Below, in pieces: positions 26,003 to 37,047 of a stretch of 64,000 nucleotides of DNA (its first letter is position 1; each line of letters starts with the position of its first letter). The DNA comes from Xiphophorus maculatus (lineage: Eukaryota > Chordata > Actinopteri > Cyprinodontiformes > Poeciliidae). Under the pieces are notes generated by a model. That model was given only the letters and a program-made list of their open reading frames with translations, had not been told where the DNA came from and did no database searches. The position numbers were made by a program, and so were the translations under genes. The DNA is taken from the NCBI RefSeq assembly GCF_002775205.1, contig NC_036445.1, positions 3,616,802 to 3,680,801 of the forward strand. Reading direction: 5' to 3'.

Positions 26003-26310
26003 TGTACGGAACAGAATATGGACTGATGAGGAATCAGGTTCATCACAGCAGGTACAGCACCTCGCTCCCATTTCTCATGAACTGGCCAACAGCCATATTT
26101 AATACATTAATATTAGACAGAAATACAATGAAGTAAAACAATATGTACCTGTACGGAACAGAATATGGACTGATCAGGAATCAGGTTCATCACAGTGGGT
26201 ACAGCAACTTACGAGGAATAGCATTTCATGTTAGCATCAAGCTAACATAACATTCTACCAGAGCGTTAAACACAGTGAACATACCTCGCGCCCATTTCTG
26301 GTGAACTGGC
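26003..26310. repeat. Direct repeat of about 70 bases, plus a shared 30-base block
   Basis: TACCTGTACGGAACAGAATA begins near 26003 and again near 26147. Each copy runs on for about 70 bases with few changes. A block reading CTCGCKCCCATTTCT follows the first copy near 26062 and reappears near 26286, so a unit was duplicated and one copy was interrupted. Source unknown. Confidence 0.6.
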
Positions 26311-26984
26311 AACTACAGTAGATGTCTGTGTTCACTATATTTAACACCACCAACCACCAGGAGGGGGTGCTGTTTCACCCATTACACATGGACCAAAACT
26401 TGGAAGTAATGACAAGTGGAATTCTATACAACATTAACTATGTTACACCAACAAGGGGATTTCAAATATCAAAGCTTTGTGTTCTCAAACATGTCTGCAA
26501 AGCACCTCATGTACTCTGTCATTAACATGGTGACAAACAGCCACCACACCTCTAACAGGCACAAGAACATCAGTGTCGCATGTTTTAGCTGTCATCGTAA
26601 TGGGGAAACAAAAGAAAACCTCACAGGCATACAAGACTCTGACATAGGAGGCCTATTTTCACAGCTAAACCACTACTTGTTACCTCTGCTTTGACATTTA
26701 ACTCTCTTGCCTGATTTCCTAATATAGCCATTGTGGTGCTTTGTGGTTAGATAACCAAGTGTAGTCCATTTCAACATTTACAATGGCATGGTTTAAAGAA
26801 GCTATTTCTCTGTTTTTGTTGCCCTTTCAGAGCCCAATATTTGGTTCAAACATTTCGTTCTATTGTCAGTAAGCATGTGTTGTTCCACTATAGAATGTAA
26901 CGGGTAAAGATTTTGATTCATTTATATATTTTCAGGTTTTATCTATTAATATTTCTATAAACTAGCTGTTAAAATATAAAGCTG

Positions 26985-27325
26985 TACAGTGGGGCAGTTG
27001 GTTGTGTTGTTGCCTTGCAGCAAGAAAGCATTTCTGCAAGAGGTTTGCATTTTCTCCCTGTACATGTGTGAGCTATTTGTGGTTACTCTAGCTTCCTCCC
27101 ACGGTCCAAAAGCATGACTCTTAAATCAAATGCATATTTTAAACTGATCTTATAAGTGTGTACACGTATGGCTGTTGGTCCTCTATGTCTCTGTGTATCT
27201 CTGTGATGGACTGGCAACCTGTCCTAGGTGTATGCAGCATCTCAGCCAATGGCTGTTGGAGCAAGACACCTGCCCCACTGCAACCCTACATGGATAAGTG
27301 AACAAAGACAATGGATGGATGAAAA
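26985..27325 (+). mobile_element. Worn retroposon with ATGGATGG tail
   Basis: The order GGGGCAGTTGGTTGTGTTGTTGCC (with breaks), TTTGCATTTTCTCC, GCTTCCTCCCACGGTCCAAA, GTGATGGACTGGCAACCTGTCC and GGATAAGTGAACAAAGACAATGGATGG is that of a very common fish non-LTR/SINE 3' module. It is strongly diverged and so old. Confidence 0.65.
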
Positions 27326-28499
27326 AATAGTCATACTGCTCAAAAACCCACAGAGAGCTACAGTTCTTTTTGAATATTTTATGCATTCCCTGTTTTAAGA
27401 AGCAATTTTTTTTCACATTTGATACATTTCTGATTCAGATAAGTTATTCAGTTAGTATGCATTGCAATGCAAACTTTGTTCTCGTATTATGGTTTCAACT
27501 GTCCAATATTGCCCTTGTAAAAAAAAGAGGAACTCATCCTTATCAGAAAATGATACTGCTGTTATGACAAAAAAATACTTATTAAAACTTTTTAAAAGAG
27601 CCCTGTTTAGTGATATTACAGGAGAACAACTTATCTCCAGATACATGTAGAATATACATAACATAAAAATGTACTTTCAGATGAATCAGCAATATCAAAT
27701 AACAGATGAAATGGGTGCAAAAAGTTCAATTCTGCTAAATCTTAATTGTTTCTAATTGCCATTACTGAACGTGCTAAGCAGCTCTGGAGTCAGTGTCTCA
27801 TATAATGAAGAAAAATGAAGCAATTAACATAAAAACTGTTCAACATCCTTCTCCCATGAAATTATGTTTCCAAGATTCTCAATTGCCCGAATTTAGTTGA
27901 GCTGCAGAGTAATCTGTTTGTGTGTTCCTATGTTAATAGAAAAAAGTCTTCCACTACCATCATTACGACATCAACAGAAAAAGGAAATGAGAGTTTGGAT
28001 TTGATCTGGGTTGCATTTATTAGGAAAAGTGATGTTAAAACTAAAATAGTTACTGGTAGTGAAAATTCGGACTTTCACAACATACAGAAGTTATTCTAGA
28101 AATGTCTTGCACATTGAATTTGTCCCGATGTCCATCTTTATGAATTATTAGGTTGTATGAGGTGGATTTTTGATCATTTTATTTTACAGATGACACACAG
28201 AAAATGTCATGTGGTGCATGAAAAAGTAAGCTTAATGCATTTTTTTATTATTTCACACTAGAGCACAAATGTACTCTTATTGCTCATATACAACTGTGTA
28301 ATAATGTTGTCCACCAGGAGTATTTTTAAATAAAAATGGAACTGTTTCATTGTTTGGAAAAATATTTGTTATAAAGTATGTTCATTAGTGTTTGACTTAT
28401 TTGTTTTTAGCTGATGCTAGTATTAATGCACTTGGAGACTCATAACAATTAGCAACCTGTTATGATCATAGAAACAGATAAATAAATGAATTAATAAGT

Positions 28500-28680
28500 G
28501 GGCTGCAGGTGGCACAGTTGGGAATGCTATTGCCTCCTAGTAAGAAAACCCTGGTTTTGAATCACAGCCTGTGGACTTAATGTTGAGTTTGCATGTTACT
28601 CCTATGCATAAAAGGGTTCTGCACACACTCTGGCACTCCCACAGGCCAAAAACATAACTGTTAGGTTGAATAAGCTCTTT
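28500..28680 (+). mobile_element. Relic of the same retroposon module, 5' half
   Basis: GGGCTGCAGGTGGCACAGTTGG, with small breaks, then TTGAGTTTGCATGTTACTCC and CTCCCACAGGCCAAAAACAT follow the order of the module at 26985-27200. The 3' half is absent. Confidence 0.5.
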
Positions 28681-28999
28681 AAGTTCGAAGACAGAGTGGT
28701 AAGCCTTGGATTCTGAGTGTTTGGTCAAAAAAGGGAAATCAAAAGCTTGTCCAGACAACGTTTCCTGACCTGGGAGGAAGGTAAAAGAAGCTCAGTAAGA
28801 AACGCAGAGCAATCTCAGATTTGAGAAAGAATAAACTAAAGACATGCTTAACTTAAAATTAACAAACCTTTGGGACGTATCCATGACGTCTACTGTATGT
28901 TGAAGCTATCAGTCCACTGTTACTTCTATTGTTAAATAAATGCTCTCTTGCTTTCAGCCACCTATGTATCTGTCTGTCAACGGAAAACCTGTATAGTTT

Positions 29000-29491
29000 T
29001 TAAAGCTGCAGTATGCAACTTTTGTGAAAAATATGTTTACATATTTGTTGTAATGATTAATATGTCAAGTTTACTATAAGACAGAATCTGTGAAAAAACT
29101 CTTGTGCCTCTGCCTTCTTCCAGTGTTCTCTCAGAGCCAAGAGGAGGGTTTTAGCACTGTCAATTACCGTTATGCTACGTTATAGCTGATTCATCACAAC
29201 ATAGCCTGCCATAAATGCTAAGGCTAGATAGCATGGCCATACATAAAGTTTCCTACATAATGGCAAGTTGTTTTGCCACTATTAGCGCGTTGAACAGCGT
29301 GTACGTGAAAGTGACTGGCAGCACTACGACCTTTCTCCTGGCTCTGAGTGTTTTTGTCAAGGAGCTGTGCATTTTTGCAGACTTATAATAGTAGCAATGG
29401 GAGGAGGTCACAACATGATGACAGCTTGACCAAATATGTAAGAAATATTTGTAAAACTTATTTTTGTGAAAGTTATATTCTGCAGCTTTAA
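29000..29491. mobile_element. MITE with imperfect inverted ends
   Basis: The left end TTAAAGCTGCAGTATGCAAC is mirrored at the right by ATATTCTGCAGCTTTAA; similarity continues inward for about 45 bases (CTTTTGTGAAAAATATG against the reverse of TATTTTTGTGAAAG). The motif ATAGTT flanks both sides and may be part of a target-site duplication. It contains no coding sequence. I recognise it as a high-copy fish non-autonomous DNA transposon; superfamily unsure. Confidence 0.7.
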
Positions 29492-30019
29492 ATAGTTGTT
29501 TACAAGAGGCCTTTTGGGGCAGGAAGTGATTCATGAGATGACATATTGCCATTTTAGGCAGTGTGAGGAGAATAATTAGAGAAAACAGATTAGAGATTAA
29601 AGATGAAAGCAATTAGAGAAAACCTTGACAGAGAAAGCAGCTGCACTGAAATAACCAATAGTTGTTGTATATATGCTACTTTAAATTCAAAGATTCTTAC
29701 TGATTGAAGATTTACTGATTCTATGCACAATTCATAGTAAAGTGTTCAATTAATAACATGATAATAGGGGCAATATTTGTTGTCATCTTAAATTTTAAAA
29801 AATAAGTTCTCTGTCTTCATCCAGTCAGTTTCAAATTATCACTTGAAATAATTCCTGTTTGTGGCCAGTCGGAGGATGACAACGTCCCTGGAAGTCGATG
29901 TTCACATCCAAACCTCACAGAGCTCGACCTGCACACCTGAGATTCAAATCACCTCACAACTGCCTGTGCCATTGTAGCAAAAGCAAGTTTGTTTTTGGGA
30001 GGAACTAAGAAGCAGTGAT

Positions 30020-30156
30020 GTGCAGAGGGACTTCCTGTAAAGTAAAATAGAAATAAGTATAAAAGGAGGAGGAAGAGAATGAGAGTCAGTTCAGAGAGAA
30101 AGCAGAAAGCAGAGGTTAGTGAAGGGGAAACAAGCTAAAGAGTCAGCAAGAATAAG
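30020..30156 (+). promoter_or_regulatory. Promoter and 5' UTR exon of receptor C
   Basis: TATAAAAG at 30058-30065 is preceded by ACTTCCTGT (about 30029), an ETS/PU.1-type core on the other strand, usual in myeloid and B-cell genes. Transcription would start near 30087. The purine-rich leader ends at a good donor (AAG/GTAAGA, exon end 30156). The matching acceptor (TTTCCAG, exon start 30334) lies just before the ATG at 30359. Confidence 0.6.
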
Positions 30157-30358
30157 GTAAGATCTCATTTTCAACACATTTTCTCTGATTCTTATAATGA
30201 CTCTGTTGTGATGTCCTAATGTTATTTTTAAAATGAAGCATGAAGGGGTTTCTGAACCAGTTTCATCAAAATATTAATTTTGTGTCCTAACGTCTTTTTG
30301 TTGAAGTTCAGTAATAGAATCTGTTCTTTCCAGGAACAAACTGACTGATATTGACAAG

Positions 30359-33300
30359 ATGCTTGCTCTGATTTGGGTAACTCTGCTCTTTACTACAACA
30401 GGTAAAAGAAACAATGTTTAAATGCTTTTGATATTACTATTTGGTCATCTGAGGCTCCTTGTTTATCTGAAGAAAAAATCTACATGCAAAGAATTTATGA
30501 AAGTAGCACCTTTCTGTCTTATCCAAAAGCTTTGCTTTATTCACTATAAACGTTTTTTGTTGCTGTTTTTCTGTTTCCTCTAGGCATGCCAGGTTTAGTA
30601 CAAAGCGATAACAAGACATGCGAGGACAAAACATTCACTCCTACTCTAAAACCAACAAACCAAACAGCAGCAGCTGGACAATGTGTCGTTTTAGAATGTT
30701 CATTTGAAAATAATGTCACCAGCTTTACTTGGTGCAAAAATGGCCAATCTGGAGAATGTAACTTGCAAATATTTAACTCAAGCAACAATAGTACAGTTGA
30801 CTCTAAAATTTTAGGACGAGTGACTATGCTGGAGCCTGATCTAAAGAAGAAGAACTGCAGCATCCTCATCACAAACCTTACAACTACAGACACTGGAGTT
30901 TATAAAGTCAAAGCTGAAGCTGCAAACGGCTGCACATATCTTTCTGAAACAAACATTACTATTGAAGGTATACAAGAAAACAGTTAAAATTAATTAAAGT
31001 AGGTCTCATTCCCATTTCCAGGATATTGTAACTTCTCACCAACTACCTTTCATTTCTATTCTTCAAACAGTTCAGGAAAGAAATGTCACTTTAGAGATCG
31101 CCCCTCTGAAGAACAAAAGGTACATCACTTTGACCTGTTCTGTTCCTGGTTCCTGCTCTGGATTTAAACCTCAGTTCACCTGGACCTACCAAAAAGCAGC
31201 AAAGACGGACAATCCCACAATCATAGTCAATAACACTGAATTTATGATTAATATGATGGATGCCTCACAGAGCCACACCTCAAGCCTGACTTTTAAAGCC
31301 TCATCTGAACATCACAATATGAACGTTACCTGCAGGGTCGGTTTTCCTGGCAACACATCAAAAGAGAAAACTCTTAACACGAGCTGTGAGTATTAATGTA
31401 ACATTTTACTTTTTCACTTTAAAATTTACTTAAGAAAAATCGTTTTATAACAAACAAAATAAATAAGTAAATCATAGAGATCCTGATGCTGAAATTAACT
31501 TGGTTCATATAATGAACCAGAATAAAATTATTGTTTCCCATCTTGGAAATATTTAATATCATACAAGATAAATAGATTTGAGTAAAAATTTATTTTTTTC
31601 ATTGCGATTGTCTGATAAAAATTTCTGAAGCATTTAGACATAAGATTCTGCCTTGTGATTCTGTAACCTGTTATCTATAAAATTCCAAATGTTTATGTCT
31701 ATATTTATCATTTTGGCAGACACTTTTATCGAAAGAGACTTACAAATGAGAATATAACCATGCAGTCAACAGTAACAATAAGCTATTGAGAAGAACAGAC
31801 AGTCAGGTTCTGTCAGAGGTGGCAGTGTAGAAATAGAGTGCAGGCATATAAAGAAGTGCAGTAGGAGGAATAGAGTACTACAGGTTAGTTGCAAGGGAAG
31901 AATATGTTCTCTGAAGAGCTGAGATTTTACTAGTTTCTCAAAGGTAGACAGAGATGCCTGAACAGCATGACTTTTCCTTTATTTAACAATGTGAAGTGGA
32001 ACAATCGAGTAACAAAGGCAACATGGGCGTTAAGGGTCGGTTGATTATTGATCATGGCACCCAAGTTTTGAGCTGCCTTCAAAGATTATTGTAAATTTGT
32101 GTTGTTGAAGTTGCATGTTTATGTGTTTTTGAATGAAAACGTAACTGAAACCTGCAGTAGTGACAGGTTTACTGTTTTTAAATCTCGGTCAAAAGGTTTA
32201 CGTTAGATAGAGAACATTTACTTAAGGGTCCAATATTTTTCAAAAATGCTTAGTTTGATAGCAGAAAATTATGGATGTTGAATCACATATGTCAACAATA
32301 ATGCTAAAATAACATCTAAAAGAACAAGATGAGTAGCTGTCTGTTCAATCCACTTCGTTTTCGATTCAGAAATGCTAACTTTTTTCTCTGTATTGACAGT
32401 TTCTCCCAGGATCAGCAACAGCTCTGGCTGTCAGAATCAGTCAAATCTCCTGACCTGTGTTTGTATCAGTGAAGGGTTTCCTTCACCAAACATCACTTGG
32501 CCGCTGTTGAACAAAATCTTTGAGTACAGCCTGTCAACCAATCGCTCAGCGCTCTCAGTTACAAGTATCATGACTGTGTCTTTAGAGCAATTTATGGACA
32601 AGACTGTTGAGTGTGTCAGCAGTAATAATATTGGTGACACTAAAGAAAGCTTTTCCATCTCAGAAGTAAATCGGACAAGAAATTCAGGTAAGTCTTTTCA
32701 AACAGATTCTGTAAATTAAACTGGAAACTTGTATATAACATTAAATTTTTTTACTCCAATCTTAGAAGTCGTAGATATTCCTGACAAATCAAGTAAGTAA
32801 ATGCTACAAAATAACTACAATATATTGTAGTTATATTGTAACTACAATATATTGTAGTTATTACAATATATTGTAATAACTACAATAGTAACTACAATAT
32901 AACCTAAATATTTAATTTAGGTTATGTATTATTAATAAAATTAAATTTATTTTACTCTGATTTTTTTCTTTCTCTCCTGCAGAACTAAATATTTTTAGTC
33001 ATTTGGTAGAACTTTTTAAAGAAAAGATGATTTCTGTCCTGATTGTTTTTGGGGTTGGATTTCTGACCGGATCATTGGTTACAACCTTGATTGCTTGCCT
33101 TGCGACAAAATGCCACAGGTAGTATGTGTTTTTCTTAAACATTTACATAACTAGTCAAAGTTTTTCTGCCAATAAATTTTATTACTTCCTTCTTTTATAT
33201 GTCTCCTAAAAATAAATCCTCCAAACATCAAGAGTTATTTTTTTATAATTTAGTTGCACTTTTCAACTGCAGTCATTAAACTAATTTTGAGAAATGATTT

Positions 33301-35148
33301 ATACTGCCTTATAAATGAATACTTTTCAGATTATAATGTGACAGTTCTGCTTTTGTTTTTTTGTCTTTTGTTTTTATTATTGGTCTTATTTGTTGTTTAT
33401 AATTATACTTTTATTCATCATTAAGATGTAGATAGAAGAAACTTCAACATAATAATTAACATAACATGCCTTACTAATGTGCAGCAGGCAAATGATTTGC
33501 TCAATCTATACAAATATATTACACTTTCTAGTTTTTATTTTTGTGGTTTTTTTTGATGACCTACTACCCTCTAAAGGAAAGAAAATCCTATGGTAACTAC
33601 CCTTTGCTGATGAAAAGCAACGTAACTGAACTGTCATTTATGGGGGCGTTGGTGGAGACGGTGGGATTTTGTTCTGTAATTGGCGGGTTGCTGGTTCGAG
33701 CCCCGCTCCATCCTTCTCAGCTGTGTCCTTCTTTTGTACCTTGAGCCACCTTGCCTTTGCGTGAGGGTTAGAGGGACCATTGGTGGCAGTGCATGGCAGC
33801 CAGCGTGCCTTAAGGCAGCTGCGGCTACAATCCAGTAGCTCATCACCATCAGTGTGTGAATGGGTGTGTGTGTGTGTGTGTGTGAATGGCCATTTACCAT
33901 CTACTGTGACTGACCGGTCAAATAATGTATTAACTTTCTTTTATTTTGATTGGTTTTTAGGAACAAAAAGAAGAGCTCTCATCTTACTGATGAGCTGGAA
34001 CTGGTAAACACTGATGTTGTTCTCAAGGTACTTTGACCTATTCATTTTTAAACATGGCAGAATGTTGGGCAATTTATTTACAGGATTTATCAGAACAGAT
34101 AGTAAAATAATGAAGATATTAGTTTCGACTGTATTGACAGTAATCCAATTTTATCATTTTAATATCTAATTTACAGCAATATTAATCCTATGTTTACATT
34201 AAAAATCATATACAATGCTCTCTTGTAATAAAAAAGAGTTTTATAAAAATTGTTCAGACAGATTTCCATATACTACATTATAAAATTAAAATGGTCAGTG
34301 TATCTAGCTGTATAGTAGCACGATAAGCCTTCCTGCCTAAAGCAGTTTAACCAAAATCAGCTGTTTTGTCAAATCAGTAGAGTGTTGTGGGATTCTCATC
34401 AAAGGTGATGAAGAAACTAAACTTTCCACTTTTATAAAACTTTACAAAGGCCATCTTACAATAACATTACCAGCAAGCTAAACCTTGATTTGGAACTTCA
34501 GTAGAGAATGTTCTGGAAATATGTTTGACTTATTACTTCATCTTCGCTCATCTTCACATTATACATTGTCTTTGGACAGTGATTTTCTGACTATTATCTG
34601 ACATGTTTAATTCTTACATTTTACGATAGGTTTGGGATAATGAGGTACGTCACGTAGAGAATAATGGTATCCTCGACATACAGGATGATGGCGCCCTAGT
34701 CTTCCAGGATGATGCGACCCTAGTCTTCCAGGATGATGCGACCCTAGTCTTCCAGGATGATGCGCCCCTTGTCTTCCAGGATGATGGGACCCTAGTCTTC
34801 CAGGATGATGGCATCCAGAACCAAGCAGCTGCAGAATGTGGAGAGGAGCTTCATGGGGACTTGACAGACTCAGATATGTCACCAAAGGAAACTGTGTACT
34901 CGGACCTTGACTTCTCTGCACTGAAAACGAAGAATCCTGCAGATGCCAAAGAGAAGGAGGATACGAAAGAGACTGAATATGCTGAGATCATGAGAGGGGA
35001 AATGGAGGAGTCACAAGAAAACGAAGGAATGGACTGCGAAATGTTGGAGGGAAATGATGAGACGGAGGTGATGATGGAGCATCAGGAGGAGGCAAAACAG
35101 ATTGTGGTGGCTGAAGAGTTAGTAGGAGAGACTGACCCACTTTATTAA
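30359..35148 (+). CDS. Receptor C: Siglec-like receptor with 3 Ig domains and repeat-bearing tail
   Basis: Predicted type I receptor of about 592 residues. Exons: 30359-30401 (signal peptide MLALIWVTLLFTTTG), 30584-30967 (V-set), 31071-31385 (domain 2), 32400-32687 (membrane-proximal), 32766-32792 (nine-codon stalk exon), 32983-33118 (transmembrane), 33961-34027 (linker), 34630-35148 (tail). The V-set has AGQCVVLECSF and NCSILITN, so the Siglec cysteines are kept, but the F strand reads TGVYKVKAEA: Lys (30910-30912) where Siglecs have Arg. No middle C2 domains exist. The tail opens with about six copies of an eight-residue unit (QDDxxLVF), then TVYSDL and TEYAEI; the third tyrosine motif seen in A, B and D is gone and the protein ends DPLY. 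Sialic-acid binding may be weak or lost; the signalling role is likely kept. Confidence 0.87.
31705..32090 (+). mobile_element. Dispersed fish repeat in an intron of receptor C
   Basis: TTTGGCAGACACTTTTATCG, AGAGACTTACAAATGAGAA, AGGTTCTGTCAGAGGTGGCA, GTAGGAGGAATAGAGTACTA and TCTCTGAAGAGCTGAGATTTT occur in the order of a well-known interspersed repeat in many teleosts. It fills the place where middle C2 exons lie in receptors A, B and D. I do not know its class with certainty. Confidence 0.55.
32816..32905. repeat. AT-rich palindromic repeat cluster
   Basis: Several copies of the self-complementary unit ACTACAATATATTGTAGT and its variants (TTACAATATATTGTAA) follow one another, able to fold into cruciform or hairpin structures. 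It is in the intron between the small stalk exon and the transmembrane exon. Confidence 0.75.
33641..33900 (+). mobile_element. tRNA-derived SINE in an intron of receptor C
   Basis: GGTTCGAGCC at 33693-33702 is a near-perfect RNA polymerase III B box. The flanking GGCGGGTTGCTGGTTCGAG, the TTGAGCCACCTTGCC body and the GTGTGAATGGGTG(TG)n end match a common fish SINE. The GT run (about 33864-33883) is inside its 3' part. Confidence 0.65.
34681..34815 (+). repeat. In-frame 24-bp minisatellite in the tail exon of receptor C
   Basis: The unit CCAGGATGATGCGACCCTAG plus TCTT is repeated about five to six times with small changes (GCGACC, GGCGCC, GCGCCC, GGGACC). As each unit is 24 bases, the frame is kept and the tail gains an acidic repeat, QDD followed by GA/AT/AP/GT and LVF. 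The copies are so alike that expansion is recent. Confidence 0.9.
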
Positions 35149-36620
35149 TACAAAAATTGACTCATGGATGAGAACTGAACACTGTACATGAGTTTAAAAA
35201 GCGTACATCTTTCCTCTTTATAGTAGACAGATTTGCATGGGAGAGGCATTTCTTGCATTTTTGCTTATATTTAGAACAAGTAAAGCAAGAAGGTGGGTGA
35301 ATATGTAATGAGCTCTTGAACAAAAAAAAATTGAGCTTGTACAAAAGAAACGGTAGGATGAAGGCAAATCAGAAAAAAGCTTGAATCCTTTGGCAGTTTG
35401 CATTTCAACACCTTCAGCACCTAATTCGTCCTCTGACTAGTCGAAGATGATCAAGCTGAAGAATGGAAAGTTACAGTATATAACAATGTTTCAGGTTATG
35501 GTATATGGCTGCCTGGTGTATTATCTTCACAAAGCAAAAAAAAAAATGCACGTCAGGTTCCAGTCAAGCTTCTTTTTACAAAACAAATACTTTTAAGTAG
35601 TATTTTTTCACCAAAAAATATATTTTGACAAGCTATTATGTGTGTTATGTTTACTATGTATAGAGTATCATCTGAAATAAAATGTGTCTTTCTTTAGGCA
35701 ATACCTTTGTTGCATGTACACTTTTGCTGCAATAAACTGAGACGTTACACTTCATTGCTTTGTAGGACGCAATTTTCTTGAACAAAACCTACTTCCCTTT
35801 TTGGGCATGTAAGAGATGAAATAGTGGTATAAAAAACATCTGCTGCATTAGAGCAGTTTCAGGACTCAAGTTTCTTGAGTCTTGAAACTGACTCAAGAGG
35901 TTTGCTCTAACATTCACACTTCTTATGTGAGACTCTTTTTTTTGAATGTGTGTAAATTTACAAACTGTAACCCTTTTCAGTGCATATTATTTACTGTGTA
36001 TATATATATATATATATATATGCAACACCAATTATAGGAAAGTGTCACTCTTAGGTAGAATGTGAAATATAGAAAGAAATGGACAAATATAGTCCTTTGG
36101 GGAAGTACAGAAATGTTCAACAGAGTCACTTCGCTGTGAACAGTAGCTGTAGATATTGCACCATATGAAGCCTAAACCTTCCTCAAGATGAAAACTGGGT
36201 TTTAATTTCCATATAATGAGTGCATTCATCGAGGTACAGGTTTTTTTTTCCACATCCTTACTGCTGGAAAAAAAAAAAAAAACACTCAATCATTTATAGC
36301 ACTTAGTACTATGCGCATTTTTAAAAATCTATTTTGAAGGAAATGAGAAAGAGTACTACACTGTTGGTGCCTCAAGATGACTAGTTTCCTCTTTGTTTAT
36401 TTATACGCGTATGTGTTCATGTAAGTTCCTTCAGAGCAAAGTAACTTCCCTTTCCTACAAACTACAATAAAAGACTTTGCTATTCTTCTTGCAATAATTG
36501 TTTGAAGTCAGATGCATAAAAGGAAAACTGCTATAAGTTAAGTTTGTTACTGTATGTCTGGGTAGTTAGTGAGAAGGAAGGCGAGATTAGGCAACAAGGG
36601 TGCATACCAAAAGAAGGAAG
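35149..36620 (+). other. 3' flank of receptor C
   Basis: AATAAA at 35731-35736 is a likely poly(A) signal, with an earlier AATAAAA near 35676. A stem-loop follows at 35853-35900 and a (TA)n run at about 35998-36021. I see no further gene before the candidate promoter of receptor D. Confidence 0.5.
35853..35900. repeat. Stem-loop sequence
   Basis: CAGTTTCAGGACTCAAG pairs with CTTGAGTCTTGAAACTG across a TTT loop (16 of 17 pairs); the flanks AGAGCA and TGCTCT extend the symmetry. It lies beyond the likely poly(A) site of receptor C, so it is not obviously part of the mRNA. Confidence 0.7.
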
Positions 36621-36695
36621 AGGCAGGGGAAGTAAAGAAAGAGCCACACATTAAAAATAACCAGAGAGAGAAATGCAGAAGACAATGACATGCAG
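36621..36695 (+). promoter_or_regulatory. Candidate promoter and 5' UTR exon of receptor D
   Basis: GGGGAAGTAAAG (about 36627) is an ETS/PU.1-like site and ATTAAAAATAA (about 36650) is TATA-like. The leader ends at CAG/GTAAAAG (exon end 36695). A possible acceptor (CACCCAG, 37025) precedes the ATG at 37048. The layout mirrors that of receptor C. Confidence 0.4.
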
Positions 36696-37047
36696 GTAAA
36701 AGACAATATGTTTATAGCGTCTTTCTAGATCAAGTTAATTAAATATTTGTTGACATTTTTAAAATGTTAACCATCATGTGCTGGGTAAATTAGAAATTAT
36801 TTCCTGGGGAATGAATAATACCCATAGATGTGAAATTTGGAGCTGTTACAGGGGAGTTTTTGGGTGCTTGCATTAATTCCTGTGGGACTGGTGCAGTCAA
36901 ATTTTCAAAGATCTGTGTGAAGTACATGAACATCCTGTATGAACAACTGTGTTGACAGGTGTGGCTGTTCCTGATTCAGTTTGATTATCTTTGAATACGC
37001 AAGAAAAAAAATCGTCTTCACCCAGAGAGTGACTGGACTAAATCAAG

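Larger units (their letters stand above)
23400..26906 (+). pseudogene. Decayed Siglec-like receptor gene
   Basis: Relic exons occur in the family order: domain 2 (about 23438-23730, still showing the TGGATGTGGAGAGG box), a C2 exon (about 23795-24010), the start of another C2 exon (25741-25776, like 11852-11890), pieces of its remainder fused to the membrane-proximal exon (about 26385-26650, with NGETKENLTG), and a transmembrane relic (26832-26906). Stops and frame breaks are numerous. No signal peptide, V-set or tail exon was found. Repeats have split the copy. It is most like receptor B and is a host gene duplicate that has decayed. Confidence 0.75.
27326..30019. other. Gene-free region upstream of receptor C
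   Basis: Apart from a 5'-half relic of the same retroposon at about 28500-28680 and a MITE at about 29000-29491, I see nothing that supports a gene. Short open frames on both strands lack domains or plausible splice context. Confidence 0.5.

Noticed and set aside
29253-29612. Minus-strand open frame of 119 codons
   Set aside because: Mostly inside the MITE and continuing past its end; no coding features.
30537-30893. Minus-strand open frame of 118 codons
   Set aside because: Opposite strand of the receptor C V-set exon.
33641-33720. Possible tRNA gene (B box GGTTCGAGCC)
   Set aside because: No acceptor stem or anticodon arm could be traced; the rest matches a SINE.
33634-33900. Open frame of 88 codons with Thr-His repeats
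   Set aside because: Falls in a SINE and its GT run.
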